Of a stretch of 64,000 nucleotides of DNA, positions 41,106 to 49,474 are shown piece by piece (position 1 is the first letter of the stretch; each line of letters starts with the position of its first letter). This stretch comes from Actinocatenispora comari (GTDB taxonomy: Bacteria > Actinomycetota > Actinomycetes > Mycobacteriales > Micromonosporaceae). Both the position numbers and the translations under genes were made by a program. The stretch lies in assembly GCF_017312725.1 (NCBI RefSeq), contig NZ_BOPO01000075.1, forward strand, positions 1-64,000, written 5' to 3'. The notes beneath the pieces are model-generated. The model had not been told where the DNA came from, did not search any database, and worked only from the letters and a program-made list of their open reading frames with translations.

Positions 41106-41285
41106 ATGTCGGCAGAAGAACTGGTCCGCGCCTGGCGGGACGAGGACTTTCGGCTCGAGTTGGAGTCCGCCGTAGCGCATCCGGCGGGCGACGTCGACCG
41201 CGAGTTGTACGTGTCCACCGGCGCGGCGTCCACCTGCAACTACGCGAGCGTCACCTGCTCGCACATCTGCAGCTGCGCGATCTGA
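41106..41285 (+). CDS. Class II lanthipeptide precursor peptide
   Basis: This 59-residue peptide starts at ATG behind GGGAGG (41096-41101). The leader is acidic with an EELVRAWRDEDFRLELE helix as in LanM substrates. The C-terminal part is rich in Ser, Thr and Cys: C44, C51, C55 and C57 with S42, T43, S48, T50, S52 and S56 as possible dehydration sites, enough for up to four thioether rings. The leader/core border is unclear; STGA|A around residues 37-41 is a plausible cleavage site. The LanM gene follows downstream, and no dedicated LanT protease/exporter lies nearby. The product is not one I recognise. Confidence 0.85.
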   Translation: MSAEELVRAWRDEDFRLELESAVAHPAGDVDRELYVSTGAASTCNYASVTCSHICSCAI

Positions 41286-41346
41286 CGGCGCACCGGGACC
41301 GCGGGATCGGCTCGTCCGATCGAGGTCCCGACGGCTCCCGCCGGTC

Positions 41347-41377
41347 CGGCGGGTGACGCGCACCGCGTCACCCGCCG
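41347..41377 (+). terminator. Strong hairpin between precursor and LanM (attenuator-like)
   Basis: A 14-bp perfect stem (41347-41360 with 41364-41377) closes on a 3-base loop, with no clear T-run after it. Such hairpins between lanthipeptide precursor and synthetase genes commonly let precursor mRNA outnumber synthetase mRNA. Confidence 0.75.
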
Positions 41378-41433
41378 CAGGCGGGAACACCCGATCGGCG
41401 ATCGCATCCGATTCGCCGACTGCGCACGGACTA

Positions 41434-41467
41434 AGAGGTCCCGACAGTCCCTTCTGCCGGGACCTCT
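41434..41467 (+). promoter_or_regulatory. Second hairpin just before the LanM start
   Basis: AGAGGTCCCG (41434-41443) pairs perfectly with CGGGACCTCT (41458-41467) across a 14-base loop. It ends five bases before GGGAGGG at 41472, so it may affect translation start or stabilise the 5' end of processed LanM mRNA. Confidence 0.6.
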
Positions 41468-41481
41468 GGGCGGGAGGGCTG

Positions 41482-44400
41482 GTGGAGGCGGATCTGGCGG
41501 CGCTGCGGCGGGCCATGGCACAGGCGTTGTCCGCGGTGGAACGGGGCAAGGTGGCGGTCGTCGACCCGGACCGGGTGGCGCGCGCGGACCGGATCCTCGC
41601 CCGCTGGCGCGCGCAGATGCCCTTTCACAAGGCGGGCTGGTTCGACCGCCGGCTGGCCGCGGACGGGCTGACCGTGGAGATGGTGCGCGACCAGCTCGCC
41701 GAGCCACCGGACGCGCTGGCCGCCCGCGTCGCGGCCGGCGAGGCCGGCGCACCGGCCGGGCCGCTGGCCGAACGTGCCGGTGCCGGCGACGAGTGGGTGG
41801 ACGAGCTGGTGGCCGCGTACGCCACGCCGGCGTCGATCGAGCTGCCGGCCGAACACGACCTCGCCGCGGTGGCCGGGCCGCTGCTGGCGGCGGCCGCCGG
41901 CCGGCTGCGCGCCGCGCTCGCCCCGCTCGGTGACACGCCGTTCGGGGATGCGGACGCCGCCGTCGCCTGCTTCCTGCCGTCGCTGACCGGGCACGCGTAC
42001 CTGCTGGCGCAGCGCTCCATGGTGCTCGAGGTGCAGGTGGCGAAGGTGACCGGCGCGCTCACCGCGGACACCCCCGCCGGCCGGTACGAGCAGTTCCTGG
42101 ACCGGCTGCGGGATCCGGGGATCGCGGCGGGGCTGCTCGCCGAGTACCCGGTGCTGGCGCGGCGGCTGGTGACCGTGTGCCGCAACTGGGTGACCGCCAG
42201 CTCGGAACTGGTGCACCGGCTCGTCGCGGACCTGCCGGAGCTGTCCGCCCGGTTCGCCGACGGCGCCCCGCTCGGCGCGGTGACGCGGCTGGAGACCGAC
42301 CTCGGCGACCGGCATCGGGGCGGCCGCACGGTGGCCCGGCTGCACTTCGAGCACGGCGTACGGATCCTGTACAAGCCACGCTCGCTCACCGTCGACGCGC
42401 ACTACCAGCAGCTGGTGTCGTGGCTCAACGGGTACCTGCGGTGGCCGCTCGCCGAGCTGCCCTGCCTGGCGCGGGACTCGTACGGCTGGGTGGCGCACGT
42501 GCAGGCCCGGCACTGCCGGGACACCGCCGAGCTGCACCGGTTCTACCACCGGGCCGGCACCCTGATCGCCCTGCTGTACCTGCTGGAGGCGACCGACTGC
42601 CACGCGCAGAACCTCATCGCGGTCGGCGACCAGCCGGTGCTGATCGACCACGAGACGCTGCTGACCCCGCGACTGCGCGAGGACCTGCACGAGCTGTCCG
42701 CCGCCGAGCTGGTGGCCAACACGGCGATCGGCGGTTCGGTGCTGCGCTCGGGCATGCTGCCGTACCGGGCCTGGGTGGAGGTCGGCAACGGGGGCGCCGA
42801 CGTGTCGGCGCTCGGCTGGGATCCGCGCGAGCTGCCGCCGCGGGAGATCCCGGAGCTGCTGGACGCCGGTACCGACGAGGTCCGGGTCGGGTACCGGCGG
42901 GTCGGCATCGGGCAGGTCGCGTCCCGCCCGCTGCCGCCGGGCGAACCGTTGCGGCTGGCGGACTTCCAGGCCGATCTCGACGCCGGCTTCACCGAGGCGT
43001 ACCGGATCCTGGCCGGGCACCGGGACACGGTGCGCGAGCTGCTCGGCGCGTTCGCCGACGACGAGATCCGGGTGCTGTGCCGGGAGACGATGGAGTACCG
43101 CACCCTGGTGGTGGCCGGGCTGCACCCGGACCGGCTGCGCGACGGGCTCGCCGCCGACCGGCACCTGGACCGGCTGTGGGAGCTGGTGCCGCGGCTGGAG
43201 GTGGTCGCGCCGCTGCTGGCGTCCGAGCGCGCCGACCTGTCCGCCACCGACGTACCGGTGTTCACCGCGCGGCCGGCCGGCACCGCGCTGTCCGATGCCG
43301 CCGGCCGGCCGATGCCGGCGGTCGCCGACGAGCCGGCGCTCGCCCTCGCCCTGGCCAAGCTCGACGCGCTGGGCGAGGACGACCTGGCCGCGCAGCGGTC
43401 GCTGCTGCGCTGGGCGGTCGAGTCGGCCCGCACCGATCACGTACCGCAGGCCGACGGCACGGTCGCCGCGACGGCGCCGGCCGGGCCGCTGCCGGCGGCC
43501 GACCGGGTCGCGGAACGGGCGCTGGAGCACGCCGGGCGGGCCGCCGACCGGCTGCTGGCCCTCGCGTACCGCAAGGACGGCAGCCTGGCCTGGGCCGGTC
43601 CGGGGCTGCTGCCGGGCGGTGCCTGGGCGCTGGCACCGCTGGGCGCCGACCTGTACTCGGGTACCGCGGGTGTCGCGCTGTTCCTGGCCCGGCTGGCCGA
43701 GGTGACCGGCGACGCGGACCACTGGGCGGCGGCCGCGGGAGCGCTGGACACGCTGCGCGCGCAGGTGCTCCGGCTGCCGCGGAACCTCGCCGGCGGCCTC
43801 TGCGGGTACGGCGGGGTGCTGTACGCGCTGGCCCACCTGCACGCGATCCGGCCGGACCAGGAGCTGGCCGCGCTGGCCGACAACATGGCCGTGGGTGTCG
43901 GCGAGCTCGCCACCGACGACGCCGAGTACGACACGGTCAGCGGCGCGGCGGGCTCGATCGCCGGGCTAGTCGCCTGGCACGCGGTACGGCCGTCCGGCGC
44001 CGTCCGCGACGCGGTGCGTGCCTGCGCCGACCAGCTGTGCGCGCGGGCCGAGCGGCAGCCGGTGGGGGTGGGGTGGCGGGCGGCGTCGATGGCCGACGTG
44101 GCGCCTCGCCCGCTGGCCGGCTTCGCGCACGGGGTCGCCGGGCAGGCGTGGGCGCTCGCCCGGGCCGCCGCGATCACCGGGGAGCACCGGTACCTGGGGA
44201 CCGCGGTGGCGGCCCTGGCGTACGAGCGGTCTCTGTTCGACGCCGACGCCGGGAACTGGCCGGACGTGCGTACCGGCGTCCCGCACGAGGCGTCCTTCCC
44301 GGTGCTGTGGTGCCACGGCGCCGTCGGCGTCGGCCTGTCCCGTACCGGCCTGCTCGCCACGGCGCGCGAGCTCGGTGTCACCGACCTCGCCGGCGGCTCG

Positions 44401-44787
44401 GATCCGGGTGTGGGCGGCGGCGTGGGTACGGTCGCCGAGCTGACCGCCGACCTGCACACCGCGCTGGGTACCGCCGCGGCCGCCGGGTTCGGCTGGAACT
44501 TCTCGCTGTGCCACGGCGATCTCGGCGCGCTCGACCTGTTCTGCACCGCGCCCGGGGTACTCGACGGTGCGGCGGGCGCTGCCGCCGGCGAGACGGCGCT
44601 ACGGCAGACCGCGGCGATCCTGGACCGTCTCGACGAGCGCGGCTGGGTCTGCGGGCTGGCCGGTGGCGGCGAGAACCCGTCGCTGCTGGTCGGTCTCGCC
44701 GGTATCGGCTACGGCCTGCTCCGGTCCGCCGCCCCCGACCAGGTGCCCTCGGTGCTCGCCCTGCACCCGCCCCGAACGAAGCCCTGA
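41482..44787 (+). CDS. lanM: Class II lanthipeptide synthetase LanM
   Basis: This bifunctional enzyme dehydrates Ser/Thr of the precursor and closes thioether rings. From GTG 41482 it has about 1101 residues. The N-terminal dehydratase domain shows VRILYKPRSLTVDAHYQQL and ATDCHAQNLIAVGDQPVLID followed by HETLL, the kinase-like phosphorylation/elimination site. The C-terminal LanC-like cyclase has the zinc Cys in VLWCHGAVG (Cys codon at 44311) and the Cys-His pair in SLCHGDLG (44509-44514), then CGLAGGGENPSLLVGLAGIG. The frame is open to GTG 41353, but that codon lies inside a 14-bp hairpin stem and the bases up to 41480 form a second hairpin, so a start at 41482 behind GGGAGGG is preferred. 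ATG 41515 is another option. Confidence 0.92.
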   Translation: MEADLAALRRAMAQALSAVERGKVAVVDPDRVARADRILARWRAQMPFHKAGWFDRRLAADGLTVEMVRDQLAEPPDALAARVAAGEAGAPAGPLAERAGAGDEWVDELVAAYATPASIELPAEHDLAAVAGPLLAAAAGRLRAALAPLGDTPFGDADAAVACFLPSLTGHAYLLAQRSMVLEVQVAKVTGALTADTPAGRYEQFLDRLRDPGIAAGLLAEYPVLARRLVTVCRNWVTASSELVHRLVADLPELSARFADGAPLGAVTRLETDLGDRHRGGRTVARLHFEHGVRILYKPRSLTVDAHYQQLVSWLNGYLRWPLAELPCLARDSYGWVAHVQARHCRDTAELHRFYHRAGTLIALLYLLEATDCHAQNLIAVGDQPVLIDHETLLTPRLREDLHELSAAELVANTAIGGSVLRSGMLPYRAWVEVGNGGADVSALGWDPRELPPREIPELLDAGTDEVRVGYRRVGIGQVASRPLPPGEPLRLADFQADLDAGFTEAYRILAGHRDTVRELLGAFADDEIRVLCRETMEYRTLVVAGLHPDRLRDGLAADRHLDRLWELVPRLEVVAPLLASERADLSATDVPVFTARPAGTALSDAAGRPMPAVADEPALALALAKLDALGEDDLAAQRSLLRWAVESARTDHVPQADGTVAATAPAGPLPAADRVAERALEHAGRAADRLLALAYRKDGSLAWAGPGLLPGGAWALAPLGADLYSGTAGVALFLARLAEVTGDADHWAAAAGALDTLRAQVLRLPRNLAGGLCGYGGVLYALAHLHAIRPDQELAALADNMAVGVGELATDDAEYDTVSGAAGSIAGLVAWHAVRPSGAVRDAVRACADQLCARAERQPVGVGWRAASMADVAPRPLAGFAHGVAGQAWALARAAAITGEHRYLGTAVAALAYERSLFDADAGNWPDVRTGVPHEASFPVLWCHGAVGVGLSRTGLLATARELGVTDLAGGSDPGVGGGVGTVAELTADLHTALGTAAAAGFGWNFSLCHGDLGALDLFCTAPGVLDGAAGAAAGETALRQTAAILDRLDERGWVCGLAGGGENPSLLVGLAGIGYGLLRSAAPDQVPSVLALHPPRTKP

Positions 44788-44789
44788 CG

Positions 44790-44814
44790 CACCGACACCG
44801 CGGGCGGGTCGGTG
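44790..44814. terminator. Terminator between LanM and the convergent regulator
   Basis: CACCGAC (44790-44796) and GTCGGTG (44808-44814) form a 7-bp stem with an 11-base loop, between the two converging stop codons at 44787 and 44831. Confidence 0.5.
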
Positions 44815-44830
44815 TTGCCGGGCCGACTGG

Positions 44831-45829
44831 CTAACCGGGTGGTGGCGGGTCGGCGGCGCCGCGCAGTACCCGCAAGCGGGCGTCGGTCAGCTCCGGCCCG
44901 GGGGTCAGGCCGAGCTGGTCGGACAGCCGGGCGCTGATCTCCCCGTACACCCGCAGCGCCGCCGCCTGCTGGCCGCCGCCGGCCAGGGCGAGCATCAGCC
45001 GGGCGTGCAGCGCCTCGTGCAGCGGCTCGGCGTCGGCGAGCAGCCGCAGCTGCGGCACCGGCTGGTGCCGGCCGGTCCGAGCGGCGGCCTCGGCGTACCG
45101 GATGGCGGCGGCGACGCGCTGCTCGACCAGCGTGGCGACCGGCGCGCTGCCGCGCAGCAGGTCGACATCGGCCAGCGGAGTGCCGCGCCACAGCCGCAGC
45201 GCCGCCTCGTAGCGTTCCCCGGCGAGCTGGTGGTTCCCGGCGCCGGCAGCGGTACGGGCCTGCTCGGTCAGCCGGCCGAACCGCAACAGGTCGAGCCCGT
45301 CCGCGCGGATCCGCAGCCGGTAGCTCGCCCCGGTCGACTCCAGCACCGATCGCCGCCGCTCCGGCGGGGCGTCCGGCAGGAGCAGCCCCCGCAACCGGCT
45401 CACGTACGCCTGCACGAGGTGCACCGCGGTCGCCGGCGCGGCGCGGGCCCACAGCCGGTCGATGATCTCCTCGCGGTGCACCAGCGTGTTCGGGTTGAGC
45501 GCGAGCAACCCGAGCACGGCACGTTGCCGGGGCGGGCCGAGCCGGACCGGCCGGCCGCCGACCCGCAGCTCCAGCGGGCCCAGTACCCGCAGCACGAACC
45601 GGCGGGCGGCGCCGGGATCGGCCGACGACGGCGCGGGCAGGCCGAGCGCCGCGCCGAGCCGGCGGGCGGTGCTGCGTCGCGGTGTGCGCCGTCGGCCCTG
45701 CTCCAGGTCGCGCACCGCACCGACGCTCAACCCGGCCCGGTCGGCGAGTTCCCGCTGGCTGAGCCGGGCCGTGGTGCGGTAGGTGCGCAACACGTCGGCG
45801 AACCGGAGGTCCAGATGCGTACCGTCCAT
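44831..45829 (-). CDS. XRE-SARP fusion transcriptional regulator
   Basis: This 332-residue protein starts at ATG 45829 behind GGGAGC; GTG 45868 is possible but less well placed. Residues 1-60 form an XRE-type helix-turn-helix (LSQRELADRAGLSVGAVRDLEQGRR). Then come a winged-helix OmpR/SARP DNA-binding domain (RVLGPLELRVGG, RQRAVLGLLALNPNTLV) and a bacterial transcriptional activation domain (HEALHARLMLALAGGGQQAAALRVYGEI). SARPs activate secondary-metabolite clusters by binding direct repeats near promoters. Lying convergent to LanM, it is the likely regulator of the lanthipeptide genes. Two DNA-binding domains in one chain is a less common layout, seen in some actinobacterial SARPs. Confidence 0.88.
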   Translation of the reverse strand: MDGTHLDLRFADVLRTYRTTARLSQRELADRAGLSVGAVRDLEQGRRRTPRRSTARRLGAALGLPAPSSADPGAARRFVLRVLGPLELRVGGRPVRLGPPRQRAVLGLLALNPNTLVHREEIIDRLWARAAPATAVHLVQAYVSRLRGLLLPDAPPERRRSVLESTGASYRLRIRADGLDLLRFGRLTEQARTAAGAGNHQLAGERYEAALRLWRGTPLADVDLLRGSAPVATLVEQRVAAAIRYAEAAARTGRHQPVPQLRLLADAEPLHEALHARLMLALAGGGQQAAALRVYGEISARLSDQLGLTPGPELTDARLRVLRGAADPPPPG

Positions 45830-45922
45830 CTGCGGCTCCCGCTGTGCCCTCGTTGGCGTAACCAGCACGATAACGGGCAGGGCTGATGAAACCCCTTGTG
45901 ATTGTGCGCACAGCGATGCGTG

Positions 45923-45950
45923 ACGGCCCGGTGACTCCGCGCCGGGCCGT
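45923..45950 (-). terminator. Terminator after the quinone oxidoreductase
   Basis: ACGGCCCGG (45923-45931) and CCGGGCCGT (45942-45950) form a perfect 9-bp stem. Its edge is five bases beyond the oxidoreductase stop on the minus strand. Confidence 0.65.
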
Positions 45951-45954
45951 ACGT

Positions 45955-46857
45955 TCAGTCGACGGTGAGGACGATCTTGCCGCCGGCGTGGCCGCTGTCG
46001 CTGAGCCGCTGTGCCTCGGCCGCGTCGGCCAGCGGGTACCGGGCGGCGATCGGCACGGTCAGCTCGCCCGCGGCGACCTGCCGTGCCAGCTCCGCGACCG
46101 CGGCCGGTTCCACCATCACCTCACCGCCGCCGGTGAACAGGACCCCGTAGTCGGCGGCGTTCGGGTCGGCGATCGTGACGATGCGCTCCGGGCCGCCGCG
46201 CAGCGCGATCGAGTCCGGCAGCGCGCCCCAGCCGGAGGCGTCGAACACCGCGTCGATGCCTTGCGGCGCAACGGAACGGACCCGGTCCACCAGCCCGTCA
46301 CCGTAGCCGATCGCGGTCGCGCCGAGCCGGTCGATCCGGTCCCGGCCGGCCTCGCCCGCGGTACCGATCACGGTGACGCCGCGCTGCCGGGCGAGCTGCA
46401 CCGCGAGCACGCCGACGCTGCCCGACGCGCCGTGGATCAGCAGCGTCTCGCCGGCGGACACGTCGAGCAGTCGCAGCACCCGCAGCGCGGTCTCGGCCAC
46501 CACCGGTACGGCCGCGGCGACGTCCCAGGCCAGGCCGGCCGGCTTGGCCACCATCCGGTCCGACAGCGCGAACTGCGCGTACGACCCGGTCAGGGTGGGG
46601 CCGAGCACCTCGTCGCCGACGGCCAGGCCGGTGACGTCCGGGCCGAGCGCGTCGACCACGCCGGCGGCCTCGACGCCGGGGATCGACGGCAGCTCGATCG
46701 GCCAGCCGCCGCCGGACCGCAGCTTGCCGTCGATCGGGTTGACGCCGGCCGCGCGGACCCGGACCCGTACCTGGCCGGCGCCCGGCTCGGGCACGTCGAC
46801 CTCGGTGTCGCGCAACACTTCCGGACCGCCGTGGCGGTCGAACACGATTGCCTTCAT
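45955..46857 (-). CDS. Zinc-independent quinone oxidoreductase-like MDR protein
   Basis: This 300-residue NAD(P)H-dependent medium-chain reductase starts at ATG 46857 (MKAIVFDRHGGPEVL), with an AGGACAGG element at good spacing; ATG 46866 is three codons earlier. The GroES-like N-terminal domain has VRVRAAGVNPIDGKLRSG and IPGVEAAGVV. The Rossmann part has LLIHGASGSVGVLAVQLARQ in place of the AxxGxxG nucleotide motif. Catalytic-zinc Cys/His residues are absent, as in the zeta-crystallin/QOR group. The substrate is unknown. It is followed by a hairpin terminator, and the L,D-transpeptidase gene lies upstream on the same strand. Confidence 0.85.
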   Translation of the reverse strand: MKAIVFDRHGGPEVLRDTEVDVPEPGAGQVRVRVRAAGVNPIDGKLRSGGGWPIELPSIPGVEAAGVVDALGPDVTGLAVGDEVLGPTLTGSYAQFALSDRMVAKPAGLAWDVAAAVPVVAETALRVLRLLDVSAGETLLIHGASGSVGVLAVQLARQRGVTVIGTAGEAGRDRIDRLGATAIGYGDGLVDRVRSVAPQGIDAVFDASGWGALPDSIALRGGPERIVTIADPNAADYGVLFTGGGEVMVEPAAVAELARQVAAGELTVPIAARYPLADAAEAQRLSDSGHAGGKIVLTVD

Positions 46858-46936
46858 GATCCCCATCCTGTCCTGCGACCGGGATCATCGACCACCTGGA
46901 CCGGCCGCCACGTTCGCCGACCGGGTCCGGGCACCC

Positions 46937-48160
46937 TTACGGCTCGTAGGCCTTCGCGTCGCGGACCGAGGCGGGCACGGGCAGCGCGCTGCCGGCGAGG
47001 AAGTCGGACCACGTCATGTTCCAGTCCGTCCAGCCGTTGCCCTCGGCGAGCGGGGTACCGGTGCCGGACACCGTGACGGGATCGCCGATGTGGGTGCGGG
47101 CGAACAGCCACGCCGCGTCCGGGTCGGAGATGTTGACGCAGCCGTGCGACACGTTGTTGTGCCCCTGGTCGGCCACCGACCACGGCGCCGCGTGGATGAA
47201 CTCGCCGCCCCAGGTGAGCCGCTGCGCGTTGTCCACCGGTGCGACGTAGTTCTCGCCCGGGATGCCGCGGGTGTCGAACACGGTGTGCGCGGCCTTGTCC
47301 ATGATCACCATGTGCCCGGACGAGGACGGTGCGTCGGCCTTGCCCAGGCTGACCGGCATCGTGCGGGTCAGCTTGCCGTTCTGGTACACCCGCAGCTGCT
47401 TGGGCTCGTTGGTGATCCGCAGCTCGACCCGGTCGGAGCCGATGCGCGCGGTGGCGGTGCGGTCGGTGTCGCCGTAGCCGCCGTGGCCCAGCGGCAGCCC
47501 GCCGAGCGCCATCCGTACCGTCAGCTTCGTGCCGGGCTGCCACCAGGTCGCCGGGCGGTACTCGACGCGCTGCGGGCTGAACCAGTGCCAGGCGCCCGGC
47601 TGCGGCGGATCGCTGCGGACGAACAGCCGCCGCTGCACCGCCGCGCGCAGGTTCTTCGGTACGTCGCGCAGGATCTCGACCGCGATCGGCATGCCGACGC
47701 CGTAGGTCTGCCCGTCCTGCACGTACATGCCGGTACCGACGCGGTTGCTCGGTTCGCGCATGGTGGTGAACGTGGTGCTGCGCTCGACGTGCTGACGCCG
47801 GGCGCCGACCGCGACGACGGTGGCGGTGTAGCGCCGGTGGTACGCCAGCGGCTCGGCCGGCACCCAGCTGGTGCCGTCCGGGCGCAGCGAACCGGCGACC
47901 CGGTCGCCGTGCGCGTCGACCAGCCGCACCTGATCGACCGATCCGCCGACGACCCTGGTGCCGATCTCGGTACTGACCGGCAGATCGGTGCTGTCGGCCC
48001 GCGGCCGCACCGTGAGCGACAGCGGTGTCCGGTCCGCCGCCGGCGTCGGACCGGCGATGGTGTCCTTGGTGTTCGCGCCGTCGCCGGTGCACCCGGCGGT
48101 CGTGGCGATCGCGGCGGTGAGTACCGCGAGCGTGGCGATGGCCCTGTGAAGCCGTGTCAC
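46937..48160 (-). CDS. L,D-transpeptidase lipoprotein
   Basis: The enzyme makes 3-3 cross-links in peptidoglycan outside the membrane. GTG 48160 is chosen because GGGAGGG lies four bases upstream; the open frame reaches far beyond but loses coding character. The 407-residue protein has a lipobox, TTAGC, after a hydrophobic signal segment. Two Ig-like domains follow (about residues 45-250), as in mycobacterial LdtMt2-type proteins. The YkuD catalytic domain has HMVIMDKAAHTVFDTRG, GGEFIHAAPWSVADQG and the catalytic Cys in SHGCVNISDPDAAWLF. The C-terminal segment carries Trp residues (GWTDWNMTWSDFLAG) as in this class. Confidence 0.93.
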   Translation of the reverse strand: MTRLHRAIATLAVLTAAIATTAGCTGDGANTKDTIAGPTPAADRTPLSLTVRPRADSTDLPVSTEIGTRVVGGSVDQVRLVDAHGDRVAGSLRPDGTSWVPAEPLAYHRRYTATVVAVGARRQHVERSTTFTTMREPSNRVGTGMYVQDGQTYGVGMPIAVEILRDVPKNLRAAVQRRLFVRSDPPQPGAWHWFSPQRVEYRPATWWQPGTKLTVRMALGGLPLGHGGYGDTDRTATARIGSDRVELRITNEPKQLRVYQNGKLTRTMPVSLGKADAPSSSGHMVIMDKAAHTVFDTRGIPGENYVAPVDNAQRLTWGGEFIHAAPWSVADQGHNNVSHGCVNISDPDAAWLFARTHIGDPVTVSGTGTPLAEGNGWTDWNMTWSDFLAGSALPVPASVRDAKAYEP

Positions 48161-48427
48161 CGTGCCCTCCCGTGTCCGGACTGCCCGGCATGACGGTGTA
48201 CCCGGCCCATCGTGCCGTGCACCGGACGGGCCGGCGGCGGCTTCGGCGGTACCTGCCCGGATTCGCGATCTGCACGGTCTGCGGATCCACCGTTCGGTGG
48301 TGCCGGGATCGCGCTTCTTCTGCGCCGCACCGGTTTGCTGTGGTAGTCCAGATCTGACCGCTTCGGGTGGTCCGGTGCGTGGTGCGCGCCGGGCCGAGGA
48401 CCACGGAAGCAAAGGAGTCGCGCGGCG
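48161..48427. other. Divergent promoter region between L,D-transpeptidase and hpnH
   Basis: This 267-base gap between two outward-facing genes must hold both promoters. I see no strong -10/-35 pair, small gene or RNA. Confidence 0.35.
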
Positions 48428-49426
48428 ATGAGTATTCCGTTCCGGCAGGCGGCGAAGATCGGCGCGTACCTGTTCCGGCAGAAGCTGGCCGGTCGCAAGA
48501 AGTTCCCGATCACGCTGGAGCTCGAACCGCTGTTCGCCTGCAACCTCGCCTGCGAGGGCTGCGGCAAGATCCAGCATCCGCACGACGTGCTCAAGCAGCG
48601 GATGCCGGTGGAACGGGCGCTCGCCGCCGCCGACGAGTGCGGTGCTCCGGTGGTGTGCCTGGCCGGCGGCGAGCCGCTGATGCACCCGCAGGTCGAGGAC
48701 ATCGTCGAGGGGCTGATCCAGCGCAAGAAGTTCATCTACCTGTGCACCAACGCGTTGCTGATCCCGCGCAAGATCGACAAGCTGCACCCGTCGCCGTACC
48801 TGTCGTTCGCGGTGCACATCGACGGGCTGGAGGAGCGGCACGACGAGTCGGTCGCGAAGAAGGGCGTCTTCGCGCAGGCGGTGGACGCCATCAAGATGGC
48901 GCAGGACCGGGGATTCCGGGTCACCACCAACACCACGTTCTTCAACACCGACACCCCGCAGACCGTCATCGAGGTGCTCGACTTCCTGAACAACGACCTG
49001 AAGGTCGACGGGATGATGCTCTCCCCGGCCTACGCGTACGAGAAGGCGCCGGACCAGGACCACTTCCTCGGCGTGGAGGAGACCCGCGAGCTGTTCCGCA
49101 AGGCGTTCGCCAACGGCCGCCGGGAGAAGTGGCGGATCAACCACTCGCCGGCGTTCCTGGACTTCCTCGAGGGCAAGCGCGACTTCGCCTGCACCGCCTG
49201 GGGAATCCCGTCGTACTCGCTGTTCGGCTGGCAGCGGCCCTGCTACCTGATGGGCGACAGCTACGCCAAGAGCTACCGCGAGCTGGTCGAGGAGACCGAC
49301 TGGGAGAAGTACGGCCGGGGCCGGGATCCGCGCTGTGCCAACTGCATGGCGCACTGCGGGTACGAGCCGACCGCGATCATGGCCACGATGTCGTCACTGC
49401 GCGAGTCGATTCGCGCCGTGCGGTAA
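48428..49426 (+). CDS. hpnH: Adenosyl-hopene transferase HpnH (radical SAM)
   Basis: HpnH adds a 5'-deoxyadenosyl group to diploptene, the first step of C35 hopanoid side-chain synthesis. The 332-residue protein has a radical-SAM cluster motif CNLACEGC near residue 38, AGGEPLMHPQ for SAM binding, VHIDGLEERHDESV and a C-terminal Cys set (CANCMAHCGYEPTA) typical of HpnH. The start ATG has AAAGGAG upstream. No squalene-hopene cyclase, hpnG or isoprenoid gene is nearby, so it stands apart from the usual hopanoid cluster. A hairpin terminator follows directly. Confidence 0.93.
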   Translation: MSIPFRQAAKIGAYLFRQKLAGRKKFPITLELEPLFACNLACEGCGKIQHPHDVLKQRMPVERALAAADECGAPVVCLAGGEPLMHPQVEDIVEGLIQRKKFIYLCTNALLIPRKIDKLHPSPYLSFAVHIDGLEERHDESVAKKGVFAQAVDAIKMAQDRGFRVTTNTTFFNTDTPQTVIEVLDFLNNDLKVDGMMLSPAYAYEKAPDQDHFLGVEETRELFRKAFANGRREKWRINHSPAFLDFLEGKRDFACTAWGIPSYSLFGWQRPCYLMGDSYAKSYRELVEETDWEKYGRGRDPRCANCMAHCGYEPTAIMATMSSLRESIRAVR

Positions 49427-49432
49427 GGGAAA

Positions 49433-49461
49433 GGCGCCACCTCTACCCGCTGAGGTGCGCC
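49433..49461 (+). terminator. Terminator after hpnH
   Basis: GGCGCCACCTC (49433-49443) pairs with GAGGTGCGCC (49452-49461) with one bulged base and an 8-base loop, seven bases beyond the stop. Confidence 0.6.
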
Positions 49462-49474
49462 CCAAGCGGCGGTG

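Noticed and set aside
41353-41481. GTG 41353 as the LanM start
   Set aside because: The codon lies within a 14-bp hairpin stem and has no ribosome site. The following 130 bases form a second hairpin before GGGAGGG at 41472.
41431-43842. 803-codon minus-strand frame opposite LanM
   Set aside because: Low-complexity Arg/Gln/His-rich product. LanM motifs on the plus strand are unmistakable.
45886-47076. 396-codon plus-strand frame over the oxidoreductase and transpeptidase ends
   Set aside because: Crosses two well-supported minus-strand genes and has no protein-like features.
48161-49354. Upstream extension of the L,D-transpeptidase frame to 49354
   Set aside because: It would run antisense to hpnH and displace the lipobox. 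GTG 48160 has a ribosome site and is followed at once by the signal segment.
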